Of a DNA stretch of 64,000 nt, positions 27,416 through 36,633 are shown piece after piece; position 1 is the first letter of the stretch, and every line of letters starts with the position of its first letter. Source of the stretch: Frigoribacterium sp. Leaf263 (GTDB taxonomy: Bacteria; Actinomycetota; Actinomycetes; Actinomycetales; Microbacteriaceae); contig NZ_LMMO01000005.1 of NCBI RefSeq assembly GCF_001422285.1, positions 67,875 to 131,874 of the forward strand. The letters are read 5' to 3'. A program made the translations under genes and the position numbers. A model generated the notes under the pieces. That model was not told the DNA's origin, ran no database searches, and saw nothing but the letters and a program-made list of their open reading frames with translations.

Positions 27416-28615
27416 TCATGTCGCCAGCGCCTCGGTCGGGGCCATCCTCGCCGCACGTCCCGCCGGATGGATGCCGCTCACCCCGCCGATCACGACCGTG
27501 GCCAGGAGTCCACCCGCCGCGGCCCAGGAGGGGATGACGACCGGCCAGCCCTGCGTGGCGGCGAACACCGCGGTGACCGAGCATCCGAGCGCGACGCCCA
27601 CCGCGCCCCCGGCCAGCGAGAGCAGGAGCGACTCGACCAGGAACTGCCGTCGGATGTCGCGTCGGCGTGCGCCCAGGGCGCGGCGGACCCCGACCTCGCC
27701 ACGGCGTTCGAGCACGGTGATCACCATCGTGTTCGCGACGCCGATCCCGCCGACCAGCAGCGCGACGCCGCCGACGCCGAGCAGCAGCGCGGTGATCGAG
27801 CTCTCGGTGGCCTGCTGGGCGGCCAGGGCGTCCGAGGGTCGGCTGACCTGCACCCGGCGGGGGTCGACCGGGTCGAGGGTCGCGGCCAGCAGATCGCGCG
27901 CCTCGACGACGCGGGTCGGATCGGCCCGGGCGTAGAGCCGGGTCGGGCGCCCCGCGAAGCCGAAGGCGGCGTCCGCGCCCGAGGCGGGCACGAGGGCCGA
28001 CGAGTCGAGCTCCGGCGCGAGCGGCAGAGGCGCGAGCACCCCCGCCACGGCGACCCAGCGGCCGCCGATCCAGACGCGGGTGTCGGCGTCGACCGCGCCG
28101 ATGCCGAGCGTCGCCGCGGCCGTCGACCCGAGCACGACCTGGGGCAGGTCGTCGGCCGCGAACCACCCGCCCGAGACCGTCTCGCCCTGCAGCACCTCGA
28201 GCAGATCGCCCTGCACCGCGTCGAGCGTGATGCCGCCCGACGCCGCCTCGGGCACGAGGTCGGTGCGATAGACGTTCCGCCCGGTCACCCGCCCGACGCC
28301 GGCGGCCTGCTCCACGTCGTCCCGCCGCTCGAGCAGGGCGACGCCGTCGGCGGGGAGGGTCGCCGTCTCGCCGGCGGCGTCCTCGCCCGGGACGGCCTGC
28401 AGGAGGTTCGTGCCGAGATCGTCGAGCACGCGGGCCAGGGCGGCCTGACTCGACGACGAGATGCCGACCACGGCGATCATGGCGGCGATGCCGATCGCGA
28501 TGCCGAGGGCGGACAGCAGCACTCGGGTCGGACGGGTGCGGAGGCCGAAGACGCCCAGGCGCACGAGGTCCGTGCTCGAGACGCCCCGCCGTCTCGCCTC
28601 GCGTCGCGCCCTCAT
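27416..28615 (-). CDS. MacB-like ABC transporter permease
   Basis: 399 residues. N-terminal helix in 'RPTRVLLSALGIAIGIAAMIAVVGISSSSQAAL', a MacB periplasmic-core-like domain (about 50-255), and three C-terminal FtsX helices ('ALLLGVGGVALLVGGIGVANTMVITVLERRGEVGVRRALGARRRDIRRQFLVESLLLSLAGG'). This fits MacB/FtsX-type mechanotransmission exporters. ATG 28615 overlaps the ATPase stop by 4 nt. With the ATPase and membrane-fusion protein upstream it forms a tripartite-like exporter adapted to a Gram-positive envelope. Substrate unknown; antimicrobial peptide or lipoprotein export are possible. Confidence 0.92.
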   Translation of the reverse strand: MRARREARRRGVSSTDLVRLGVFGLRTRPTRVLLSALGIAIGIAAMIAVVGISSSSQAALARVLDDLGTNLLQAVPGEDAAGETATLPADGVALLERRDDVEQAAGVGRVTGRNVYRTDLVPEAASGGITLDAVQGDLLEVLQGETVSGGWFAADDLPQVVLGSTAAATLGIGAVDADTRVWIGGRWVAVAGVLAPLPLAPELDSSALVPASGADAAFGFAGRPTRLYARADPTRVVEARDLLAATLDPVDPRRVQVSRPSDALAAQQATESSITALLLGVGGVALLVGGIGVANTMVITVLERRGEVGVRRALGARRRDIRRQFLVESLLLSLAGGAVGVALGCSVTAVFAATQGWPVVIPSWAAAGGLLATVVIGGVSGIHPAGRAARMAPTEALAT

Positions 28616-29367
28616 CCGATCCCGCCCGACGAGTCGTCGACGATGACGCCGTCGCGCAGGCGCACCCGGCGCGGCAGGCGGTCCGCGAGATCGAGGTCGT
28701 GCGTGATGACGACGACGGTGGTCCCCGAGGCGTTGAGCTCGCGGAGCAGCTCGACGACGTCCGCCCCCGACCGGCTGTCGAGCGCCCCCGTCGGCTCGTC
28801 GGCGAGCAGGAGCGTCGGTTCTCCGACCACCGCGCGGGCGATGGCCACCCGCTGGCGCTCGCCGCCCGAGAGCTCGTGGGGGCGGTGGTCGAGGCGGTGC
28901 CCGAGCCCCACCCGGGTCAGCGCGCGCTGGGCGCGCTCCAGGCGCTCGGGTCGCCGGACGCCCGAGTAGAGCAGCCCGTCGGCCACGTTCTCGGTGGCCG
29001 TCGCGCCGCTCGCGAGGTGGAAGTGCTGGAACACGAACCCGATGTGCTCGGACCGCAGCCGCGACAGGGCGTCGTCGTCCGACGACCCGACCTCGTGCCC
29101 GGCGACGCGCACCGAGCCCGTGCTCGGGCGGTCGAGCGTCCCCATGAGGTTCAGCATCGTCGATTTGCCCGATCCGCTCGGACCGACGACGGCCACGAGC
29201 TCGCCCGCGTGGACGGTCAGATCGACTCCGCCGAGAGCGACGACGTCGCCGTGGACCTTGGTGACGCCGCGCATCTCGAGCACGCCGCCCGAGGCCACCG
29301 CCGGGGTGGGGACCGAGGAGGCGCGGGTCGCCTCGTCGGCGCCCGTCCGCATCGTCGAGCCCCTCAC
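28612..29367 (-). CDS. ABC transporter ATPase (LolD/MacB class)
   Basis: 251 residues. Walker A GPSGSGKST at 62-70, Q loop 'HIGFVFQHFHL', signature LSGGERQRVAIARA and Walker B 'LLLADEPTGALD' are all present, so it should be active. GTG 29367 overlaps the previous stop (GTGA); ATG 29352 is a possible internal start. It powers the MacB-like permease encoded next. Confidence 0.95.
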   Translation of the reverse strand: MRGSTMRTGADEATRASSVPTPAVASGGVLEMRGVTKVHGDVVALGGVDLTVHAGELVAVVGPSGSGKSTMLNLMGTLDRPSTGSVRVAGHEVGSSDDDALSRLRSEHIGFVFQHFHLASGATATENVADGLLYSGVRRPERLERAQRALTRVGLGHRLDHRPHELSGGERQRVAIARAVVGEPTLLLADEPTGALDSRSGADVVELLRELNASGTTVVVITHDLDLADRLPRRVRLRDGVIVDDSSGGIG

Positions 29368-30485
29368 GACGGCACCACGACGTCGTCGCCCGCCGCCAGG
29401 TCGCCGGTGGTCACCTCGACGCGCCCCTGCGCGACGAAGCCGATCTCGACGCCGACCGGCTCGACGCTCCCGTCGTCGCGCACCCGCTCGACGACGTAGC
29501 CCCCGCCCTGGGCGAGGAGGGCTGGGACGGGCACGGAGAGGACGTCCTCGCGGGTCTCCCCCTCGACGACGAGGTCGACGGATCGGCCGCCGGTCGTGCC
29601 GTCCGGCGGGGCGTCGCCGAGGCCCACGACGACGGGGACGCGCTCGTCCCCCGCCCCGGTGCCCGCTCCGGTCCCGTCGTCGGTCCCGTCGTCGCCGCCC
29701 GAGGCGCCGACCGACCGGACCGTCCCGGCGAGGGTCTCTCCGCCCGGGGTCAGCACGTCGACCGGCGTGCCGACGGCGAAGCGGGGCAGGTCGGCCTGGG
29801 CGACGGAGCCGGTGGCCACCGGGGTGGTCGACGTGTAGCGGTAGACGACCTCTCCGGCGGCGTCGCCCGTGCGGCCCACGACCTCGTCGACCCGGATGTC
29901 GCCCGGCACGAACGCGACGTCGTCGGCGTCCAGCACCCCGGTGCGGTCCAGGTCGCGGTCGGCCTGCCAGCGGCGCACGGCCTCGGCCGTCCGCCAGTCG
30001 AAGCGGTCGTCGTCGGCGACGTCGTAGCCGAGGGCTCGCAGCGAGTCCTTGAGCTGGTCGACGTCGGCTCCCGCGATCCCCGCCTGGAGGGATCGCCAGA
30101 GGGGGACCCTCCCGTGGAGCGCCCGGACGGGTCGCTCGTCGACGCTGTACAGGATGCCGTCGAGAGCGACGACCTCGCCGTAGCCGGGCAGCCCCGTGAC
30201 CGTCCCCTCGCCGGCCGACGCCAGCGGCGTCCGGGCGCCATACCCCAGCGTCCCGGGCACCTTCACGCTCTCGACCAGATCACCCTCGATCACGGGCGTC
30301 GTCACGGGCGGTGACGTCCCGGCCCCGGCGACGGCGTCCGACGAGTCGGGATCACCGGCGAGGACCGCGCAGCCGCTCACCACGAGACCGCACAGGCCCA
30401 CGGCGACGAGGGCCGCGATCCGGTCCGCGCCGCGTCGAGCACCGGAGCGTCGCCGGTCGGGGGATCCCGTCGCCCGCTCCGTCAC
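29364..30485 (-). CDS. Membrane-fusion lipoprotein with peptidoglycan-binding domain
   Basis: 373 residues from GTG 30485, which overlaps the preceding stop. The signal peptide has lipobox VSGC with Cys39. Then come an HlyD-like hairpin base ('GDLVESVKVPGTLGYG'), a peptidoglycan-binding type 1 domain ('SLQAGIAGADVDQLKDSLRALGYDVADDDRFDWRTAEAVRRWQADRDLDRTG', about residues 125-180), and MFP beta domains ending 'VEPVGVEIGFVAQGRVEVTTGDLAAGDDVVVPS'. The Gly/Thr/Asp linker near 265-280 is low complexity. It connects the MacB-like exporter with the cell wall. Such PG-binding MFPs are common in actinobacteria beside MacB permeases (general knowledge). Confidence 0.9.
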   Translation of the reverse strand: MTERATGSPDRRRSGARRGADRIAALVAVGLCGLVVSGCAVLAGDPDSSDAVAGAGTSPPVTTPVIEGDLVESVKVPGTLGYGARTPLASAGEGTVTGLPGYGEVVALDGILYSVDERPVRALHGRVPLWRSLQAGIAGADVDQLKDSLRALGYDVADDDRFDWRTAEAVRRWQADRDLDRTGVLDADDVAFVPGDIRVDEVVGRTGDAAGEVVYRYTSTTPVATGSVAQADLPRFAVGTPVDVLTPGGETLAGTVRSVGASGGDDGTDDGTGAGTGAGDERVPVVVGLGDAPPDGTTGGRSVDLVVEGETREDVLSVPVPALLAQGGGYVVERVRDDGSVEPVGVEIGFVAQGRVEVTTGDLAAGDDVVVPS

Positions 30486-31048
30486 TCGCTCCGCCCCTGG
30501 CTGTTCGGCCCGACCTCGTCCGAGCAGGCGAAGAACGCCTCGGTTCGGGGGTCCCGGGCGCTCGGGTCGGTGCTGCCCGACGCGACCTCCCGGGGGAACG
30601 AGCCGTCGACCGGGTCGGGGAAGTCGTCGAAACCCTTCTCGCGGACGCACTCGGCGACGGCCAGGTTGGCCTCCTGCTGCTCGGCCAGGTCGGCCGCCGA
30701 CGGCTGATCGACCCCGCCGCCCTGTTCGGCGGGGAGCTGCTCGCGACAGGCCGAGAGCGCGTCGGAGTAGGCCTCGACGTCGACGCCCGCCGGGGGCGCG
30801 ACGACCCCCTCCGTGGCCAGCAGGGCGTCGTCGACGTCGTACCCGGCGTCGCGGAGGCATCCGCCGAGCAGGGCCGCCGTGCTGCCCGACGCGGACGTCG
30901 GCGTGCTCGGGCCCGGGGTCGGCGAGGCGTCCGGCGCGCAGGCGGCGAGCGCCGGGACGAGCAGCGCGGCCGCGATCAGGAGTCGGGTCGCCGAGGAGGC
31001 GCGGTGCCGGGAGGCGCGTCGGCGCGGGGTGCTGAGGGGGAGGGTCAT
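30482..31048 (-). CDS. Small lipoprotein of the exporter operon
   Basis: 188 residues from ATG 31048 (AAAGGA upstream). A lipobox LAAC has Cys37. The mature part contains two short Cys units, 'GGCLRDAGYDVDD...LSACREQLP' and 'VAECVREKGFDDFPDP', and a third Cys near the end ('FFACSDEVG'). The 'C-x-R-x-x-G' / 'FPDP' pattern recurs in lipoproteins found beside PG-binding fusion proteins in actinobacteria (recollection). It is first in the four-gene exporter operon and overlaps the next gene (GTGA). A role in sensing or delivering the substrate is inferred. Confidence 0.8.
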   Translation of the reverse strand: MTLPLSTPRRRASRHRASSATRLLIAAALLVPALAACAPDASPTPGPSTPTSASGSTAALLGGCLRDAGYDVDDALLATEGVVAPPAGVDVEAYSDALSACREQLPAEQGGGVDQPSAADLAEQQEANLAVAECVREKGFDDFPDPVDGSFPREVASGSTDPSARDPRTEAFFACSDEVGPNSQGRSE

Positions 31049-31193
31049 GGGGATCCTTTCGTCGGGGCCGTCGGTCGTCCGGTCCCCAGTCGAGCGGGGC
31101 GGCCGTTGCGTCGACGCGCAGCCGACGGACAGATCCGCGAAACATCGACTCGCTACGGTGGAATGCGACATACCGACGAGCGGGAGGCGGGAG

Positions 31194-31850
31194 ATGAGGG
31201 TCCTGGTGGTGGACGACGAGCGGGCGCTCGCGGATCTGATCGCGGCGGGCCTCACCCGGCAGGCGATGGCGGTCGACGTGGCCTACCGGGGTGACGACGC
31301 CGACGAGCTGCTGGCGGTGAACGACTACGACGTCGTCGTGCTCGACCGCGATCTGCCGGGGATGCACGGCGACGCCGTGGTCCGCGCCCTGACGGCACGG
31401 GGGGATCCCACGCGCATCCTGCTGCTGACCGCCGCCGGCGACCTCGCCGATCGCGTGGGCGGTCTCGAGCTCGGCGCCGACGACTACCTCGCCAAGCCGT
31501 TCGAGTACTCCGAGCTGGTGGCCCGGGTGCGGGCGCTGGGTCGGCGCGCGGCGCCGGCCGTCCCGCCGGTGCTCCGCCACGGCGACCTCGCGCTCGACGC
31601 GAACCGGCACCTCGCCGTCCGCGCGGGGCTCGATCTCGGGCTCTCGACGAAGGAGCTCCTCGTGCTCGAGACCCTGATGCGCGCCGACGGGCGTCTCGTC
31701 AGCGCGGAGGAGCTGCTCGAGAAGTGCTGGGACGCGAACGTCGACCCCTTCACGAACGCGGTCCGCGTGACGGTCAGCAAGCTGCGGCGGAAGCTCGGCG
31801 ACCCCGACCCGATCCGCACGGTGTCCGGGCGCGGGTACCAGCTGTGCTGA
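31194..31850 (+). CDS. OmpR-family response regulator
   Basis: 218 residues. Receiver domain with the acidic pair DD (7-8), phospho-acceptor Asp51 in 'VVVLDRDLPGMHGD' and Lys in 'LAKPFEYSELV'. The winged-helix DNA-binding domain ends 'RVTVSKLRRKLGDPDPIRTVSGRGYQLC'. ATG 31194 follows GGGAGGCGGGAG. It is divergent from the exporter operon across 145 bp and overlaps the kinase gene, so it most likely controls that exporter. Confidence 0.95.
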   Translation: MRVLVVDDERALADLIAAGLTRQAMAVDVAYRGDDADELLAVNDYDVVVLDRDLPGMHGDAVVRALTARGDPTRILLLTAAGDLADRVGGLELGADDYLAKPFEYSELVARVRALGRRAAPAVPPVLRHGDLALDANRHLAVRAGLDLGLSTKELLVLETLMRADGRLVSAEELLEKCWDANVDPFTNAVRVTVSKLRRKLGDPDPIRTVSGRGYQLC

Positions 31851-33049
31851 CCGGCCGGTCACGGCTCGATCCCCGTCGGTGGAGCATCGGCCTGCGCACC
31901 GCGGTCGTCTTCGGGGTCGCCTTCGCCCTCCTCTGCTCGCTCGTCGTGCTCGGCGTCGCGGTGGCCACCTCGCAGGGGGTCGCCCTGACGCTCGAGGCGC
32001 CCGGCGGCTCGGGGTCGGCAGCGGAGCGCACCCCGGGGTCGACGAGCGACGTCCCCGGTCAGGGCGGCGCGATCGCGCCCGGGCCCGCCGGCGCGGTCGG
32101 GTCGGACGACTCGGTGCCCACCGTCGTCGCCCGGGTGCTGGCCCGCCAGCAGCTCATCTGGTCGAGCGTCGGCGTGGCGGCCGCGGCCGTCGCCGCCGGC
32201 GGCGTCGGCTGGGTCGTCAGCCGGCGGATGCTCCGCCCTCTCGACGACATCGTCGAGACGACGCAGGCGATCACGGCCCGGACCCTCCACGAGCGGATCG
32301 CCCTCGACGGACCGCGCGACGAGCTCGCCCGGGTCGCCGACACCATCGACGACCTCCTCGACCGGCTCGAGCGCTCGTTCGAGGCCCAGCGGAGGTTCGT
32401 CGCCGACGCCTCGCACGAGCTGCGCACCCCGCTCGCCGTCCAGCGCGCGGCCATCCAGATCGGTCTCGACGACCCGACTCCCGCCGGGCTGGCCGAGACC
32501 CGCGAGCAGCTGCTCGAGGCGAACCGGCGGACCGAGGCGCTCATCGACGGGCTGCTCACGCTCGCGACCGCCGACCGCGGTCTGGCCGGCGACGAGCGGG
32601 TGGTCGAGCTGGGCGAGCTGGTCCCCGAGATCGCGACGGGTCTGATCGACGAGGCCCGCGCCTCCTCGGTCGACGTCGTGATCCTGCGGGGCACCTTCCG
32701 GCGGGTCTCGGGTGATCCCGTCCTCATCGCCCACCTGGTGCGGAACCTCGTGTCGAACGCCGTCGAGTACAACGAGCCGGGCGGGCACGTCCGCGTGCTC
32801 GGCACCGGCGAGGCGGTCGTCGTCGTCGAGAACACCGGCCCGGTCGTGACCGCCGAGCAGGCCGTCACCCTCACCCGGCCGTTCACACGCGTCGACCGTC
32901 ACGGCGGCACCCGCGGCCGAGGAGGCGCGGGCGAGGTCGCGCACAGCGGCCTGGGTCTCGCCATCGTCGACTCCATCGCACGCGCGCACGGGTGGCGGGT
33001 CATGATCGAGCCGCGACCGGGCGGGGGTCTCCGCGTGACCGTGGGGTGA
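31844..33049 (+). CDS. Sensor histidine kinase
   Basis: 401 residues. Two membrane helices (about 20-42 and 105-126) flank a short extracellular loop of about 60 residues rich in Gly/Pro/Ser. HAMP follows (about 127-180), then the H box 'FVADASHELRTPLAVQ' with His191, the N box 'HLVRNLVSNAVEYNEPGG' and the G box 'HSGLGLAIVDSIARAHGW'. GTG 31844 overlaps the regulator stop by 7 nt; CTG 31847 is an alternative. The small sensor loop suggests it detects an envelope signal, perhaps through the exporter itself, as in Bce-type modules. A dispersed GAGGAGGCGCG copy (32919) encodes residues beside the G box. Confidence 0.93.
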   Translation: MLTGRSRLDPRRWSIGLRTAVVFGVAFALLCSLVVLGVAVATSQGVALTLEAPGGSGSAAERTPGSTSDVPGQGGAIAPGPAGAVGSDDSVPTVVARVLARQQLIWSSVGVAAAAVAAGGVGWVVSRRMLRPLDDIVETTQAITARTLHERIALDGPRDELARVADTIDDLLDRLERSFEAQRRFVADASHELRTPLAVQRAAIQIGLDDPTPAGLAETREQLLEANRRTEALIDGLLTLATADRGLAGDERVVELGELVPEIATGLIDEARASSVDVVILRGTFRRVSGDPVLIAHLVRNLVSNAVEYNEPGGHVRVLGTGEAVVVVENTGPVVTAEQAVTLTRPFTRVDRHGGTRGRGGAGEVAHSGLGLAIVDSIARAHGWRVMIEPRPGGGLRVTVG

Positions 33050-33053
33050 CGAG

Positions 33054-33068
33054 CGGGGCGTCGCCCCG
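33054..33068. terminator. Short hairpin between kinase and M60 peptidase 1
   Basis: CGGGGCG and CGCCCCG separated by one T, located between convergent stop codons only 22 bp apart. It is weak but in the right place for a shared terminator. Confidence 0.35.
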
Positions 33069-33071
33069 GAG

Positions 33072-36000
33072 TCATCCCCGGGAGGTGATCGCCCGCCCGT
33101 CCGCCTCGCCGTCGAAGACCCAGCGGAGGTCGGCGTCGCCGAGCACGGTGCTCGCGGGCACGGCCACGGGGGCGTGCCACCGCACCCGCCAGGCGGGTCC
33201 GAGGCCGAGGGCTCCGTCCGACCGGAGCTGCACGGCGGCCGAACGACCCTCGCGCGAGAGTGTGACGGAGTCGACGATCAGCCCGGGGGCGGCGACCCAG
33301 CGACCACCGGGCGCCTGCACCTCGGTGATGAGCGCCTCCTCGGGATCGTCGACGACCCGCGCGTCGAACACGGTGCCGACCGGGGCGATGAGGTCGAACC
33401 GGCCGTCGAGCCGGTCGATCGAGGCGGTCGCCTCGACGACGAACGGCACGGGGGTCGTCGTGCCTCGCAGCACGACGATCGGCTCGTCGGGGCTCACGGC
33501 CGTGAGTCCCCCCTCGCCCTCGACGCGGGTCGGAGTCCCGCCCCGGGCGTCGAAGTCGCCGGAGTCCGACGTGCCGGTGATGCGGTGGCGCAGCGACTGC
33601 GGCCCGGGGGCCGCGTCGTGCGGCGTGACGACGTCGAGCGACCAGCGCAGCACGCCGTGCCGGGGCGACGTCCAGTCGGCGGACCCGTCGTCCGACGGCG
33701 CCCACGTGTAGCGGTACGTCGTCCCGTCGGACGAGCGTTCGCCCGTGAGCCGCATCCCCCGGCCGTCGGGCAGATCGCCCGCCGTGTGCCGGCCTCGGAT
33801 GACGTCCTGCCCGGCGGCGAACGTCGTGCCGGTCGGTGCCGTGACCGTCACCGTGCCGGTGGGGCGGGTCAGCGACCCGGCGGCGACGGAGACCGCGACG
33901 GGGACCTCCGTGGTCTCGCCGCGGGGGAGGGCGACCTCGGCCGACGGCAGAGGGGCGAGCGCACCGTGATCGGCGGCCGAGGTCGAGACCGGGATGCTCG
34001 TCGAGGCCAGGAGGTCGGCCCCGGTCGACGTGCGGAGGGTCGCACGGCCGTCGTCGAGGAGCGAGTCCGCGGCGGTGTCGTCGTCCACCGCGAAGGAGAC
34101 GCGCAGATGGTCGCCGGCTCCCGGCCCGAAGGTCAGCGCGTCATCGCCGGCCGGGGCCGACACGGTGACCCGACCGCGGTCGTCGTCGTAGTCGGTCGCG
34201 ACGTCGGCTCGTCGGTGGTCGTCGCTGGTGCGTCGGACCTCGACGTCGGCGATCGTCGTGCCGACGGGGGCCTCGACGGTCATCGTCCCCGTCTGCGTCG
34301 AGCGCACGTCCACCCGCGCCCAGTCGGTCGTCCCGCCCGGCAGGCCCCGGGCGACCGTCGACGCCATTCCGCGGCCGGGGACCGAGGCCACGGGCACGAG
34401 GCGATCACCGTCGACGCGGAGGGTCCGCACGGTGGCGGCGTCGGCGGGGCGGGCCACGCCGGCGTCCCACCACGACAGTCTCGTCCGCGCCTCCCGGTGC
34501 CGGACGACCACGTACCAGCCGTCGTCGGCCCGGCTGCCGTCGAACGCCGCGGCGACCCGGTGCGCGTGATCCTGGCCCTCGAGCGAGAACGCGGACCGTT
34601 CGCGTCCGAGCTCGTCGTAGACGGTGACCCCGATGTACTCCTCCCCGGGGAAGTAGTCGTGGCTCGGGTAGCCCGACGAGGCGAAGAACCTCAGCTCGTG
34701 CGCGACCGGTTCGAGGGCCAGCCGCCCGATGTCCCGCGACGAGACGCCCGTGAACTGGAACATGCTGCCCGGGACGACCTCCACGGGCGTGCTGAAGGCC
34801 TCGCGGACGCCGTCGTCGGTGACGGCCGTGACCGTGACGGCGCCGGTGCCGGGTGAGCTCGCACGGAGGGTGTGGTCGATCACGCGGACCGTCCCCGTCT
34901 CCTCGGAGTCGGACAGGTCCGACATCGTCGGAGGGGTCGACAGTCGACGCTGGCCGACGGCGACCGTCTCGTCGACGCCCTCGATCGCCCCGGTCGGGTA
35001 GGCGTACGACCCGAGGTCGCGTTCGCGGATCATGTCGTCGCTGTGGCGGTTGCGCCAGATGGGCCGCTCGAGCGGGGGCAGCTGCGCCATGGCCGCCGCC
35101 GTGCGGCTCGACAGCGGGAAGCCCCACTCGCGGAAGAACCCGCGCAGATCGCGGTCGGCGACGCGAGCCGCGGTGAGCGCGAAGAGCTGCTTCTCGTCGT
35201 CGTCGGTCAGCCCGACGCTCTCGCCGCGTGCGGCCATGACGCGCATCTCCTGGTTCAGGCGGGGGTAGAAGTCGTCGCCGAAGCCGCGTCGCAGATGGTC
35301 GAACAGCATCTCGTTGGTGCCCGACGTGGCGTGGTCCCGGTCGGCGACCGGGGTCGCGAAGAACCGCTCGAGGCCCGCGAGATGACCGGGCGAGTCGACG
35401 GTGCTGGCCCAGCCCTGACGTGATTCGACGTGCAGCGGCGAGATGTTGACCGTGACCTCCATCATCCCCGACCACAGGTAGTTCGGGGCCTGGTAGGTGT
35501 GCCCGATCTCGTGCCAGAAGCCCCAGAGCGTGCGCTCGTCGCGGACGAAGAGGTCTCGCGCCGAACCGGAGGCTCCGAAGGTGAGGCGGTCGTGGGTGGC
35601 GAAGGCGTAGTGGCCGCTCGCGGAGTCGGGGGATGCCAGGTGGATGCGGTGCGGGGCCTTGCGCGAGACCCCCGTCGCATCGTCTCGCAGGCCGTAGACG
35701 TCGTTCGTGATCTCGATGCTGCGGTCCCACATGGCGACCCGGGCGGGGACGTCGGCGGCGAGGATCTGCGCGCCGGTCCTCGAACGCTGGAACTCGCCGT
35801 GGACGCGCTCGCCGATCACCGTCACGAAGGGCGCGTCGGCCAGGCGGGCCATCTCGGCGCGCAACGCGTCGTTCGTCGTCTGCCCGAGCACGAACACGGG
35901 GACGGGCGTGCCGCCCGCCAGCTCGATGTCGGCCGAGCCGCCCGCCGCCGAGCTGCGCAGGTGCACCATGCCGTCGACGGGTGTCGTGACGGTGTTCTCC

Positions 36001-36518
36001 CCGGGCTGGAGGCGCGTGACGTGATGGTCCTTCGCCACGCCGCCGTTGTGCTCGGCGTGGGCGCCGAAGAGTCCGATCACGACCGAGGTCTGCGGGGCTC
36101 CCTCGGGCACCGTGATCGTCAGCTCCGTCGCCGCGCGGGCGTACCGACCCGTGGGCTGCAGACCGCTGTGACGGAACTGCCTGTTCTCGCGGACCCTCTC
36201 GGCCTCGGCGTCGCCCATCCCGTGCACGAGGACGGTCGTCGTCGAGTCGTCCTCGCTCAGCCGGATCGACGTGGGGAGCGGCCCGCCCGGGGTGGCCGAG
36301 CCGGTCACCGCAGCGGTGAGCGGCTCGGCCGGTGGCGCTGGCGCTGCCGGTGCCGGGTCCGCGGCCCCTGCCGAGGCTGATGCCGAGGCCGGCGACGACG
36401 CGGGCACGGGTTCGGACGCGGAGGCCGAGAACCCCGCCGGGACGGCGAGGACCCCGATCAGGACGGCGGCGGACGCCGTCCTGACGACGGAGACCGGACG
36501 GATCGAGCGGGTGCGCAT
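33072..36518 (-). CDS. Secreted M60/enhancin-like metallopeptidase 1
   Basis: 1148 residues from ATG 36518 behind GAGGAG. A signal peptide (about 1-35) and an Ala/Pro/Ser linker are followed by the M60 N-terminal part ('RHSGLQPTGRYARAATELTITVPEGA'). The gluzincin motif HEIGH is at 336-340 with the third ligand Glu354 ('SGMMEVTVNIS'). The fold continues to about 560 ('LRGFFREWGFPLS'). The second half is beta-rich: a PGGTTDWARVDVR unit near 725 and a 'TAPTGTTFAAGQ' module near 895, both shared with the giant proteins. M60 enzymes cleave O-glycosylated, mucin-like proteins (known for the family). Extracellular, zinc-dependent; the target may be plant or animal glycoproteins or the cell's own Ser/Thr-rich surface proteins. 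Confidence 0.9.
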   Translation of the reverse strand: MRTRSIRPVSVVRTASAAVLIGVLAVPAGFSASASEPVPASSPASASASAGAADPAPAAPAPPAEPLTAAVTGSATPGGPLPTSIRLSEDDSTTTVLVHGMGDAEAERVRENRQFRHSGLQPTGRYARAATELTITVPEGAPQTSVVIGLFGAHAEHNGGVAKDHHVTRLQPGENTVTTPVDGMVHLRSSAAGGSADIELAGGTPVPVFVLGQTTNDALRAEMARLADAPFVTVIGERVHGEFQRSRTGAQILAADVPARVAMWDRSIEITNDVYGLRDDATGVSRKAPHRIHLASPDSASGHYAFATHDRLTFGASGSARDLFVRDERTLWGFWHEIGHTYQAPNYLWSGMMEVTVNISPLHVESRQGWASTVDSPGHLAGLERFFATPVADRDHATSGTNEMLFDHLRRGFGDDFYPRLNQEMRVMAARGESVGLTDDDEKQLFALTAARVADRDLRGFFREWGFPLSSRTAAAMAQLPPLERPIWRNRHSDDMIRERDLGSYAYPTGAIEGVDETVAVGQRRLSTPPTMSDLSDSEETGTVRVIDHTLRASSPGTGAVTVTAVTDDGVREAFSTPVEVVPGSMFQFTGVSSRDIGRLALEPVAHELRFFASSGYPSHDYFPGEEYIGVTVYDELGRERSAFSLEGQDHAHRVAAAFDGSRADDGWYVVVRHREARTRLSWWDAGVARPADAATVRTLRVDGDRLVPVASVPGRGMASTVARGLPGGTTDWARVDVRSTQTGTMTVEAPVGTTIADVEVRRTSDDHRRADVATDYDDDRGRVTVSAPAGDDALTFGPGAGDHLRVSFAVDDDTAADSLLDDGRATLRTSTGADLLASTSIPVSTSAADHGALAPLPSAEVALPRGETTEVPVAVSVAAGSLTRPTGTVTVTAPTGTTFAAGQDVIRGRHTAGDLPDGRGMRLTGERSSDGTTYRYTWAPSDDGSADWTSPRHGVLRWSLDVVTPHDAAPGPQSLRHRITGTSDSGDFDARGGTPTRVEGEGGLTAVSPDEPIVVLRGTTTPVPFVVEATASIDRLDGRFDLIAPVGTVFDARVVDDPEEALITEVQAPGGRWVAAPGLIVDSVTLSREGRSAAVQLRSDGALGLGPAWRVRWHAPVAVPASTVLGDADLRWVFDGEADGRAITSRG

Positions 36519-36544
36519 GAGACTCCTCAGATATGAAGTCTCAT

Positions 36545-36552
36545 ATATTACA
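36545..36552 (-). promoter_or_regulatory. TGTAATAT extended -10 of M60 gene 1
   Basis: TGTAATAT on the minus strand, 26 nt before ATG 36518, in an AT-rich stretch. A TSS about 7 nt on would leave a leader of roughly 20 nt that holds GAGGAG. Confidence 0.5.
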
Positions 36553-36633
36553 GTATGACCGTGAGGATCCGTCACCCCGATGTCAGCGTGGTCCCCGTAT
36601 CAGGACCGACCCGGTGTCAGTACGCCCCCGGCG

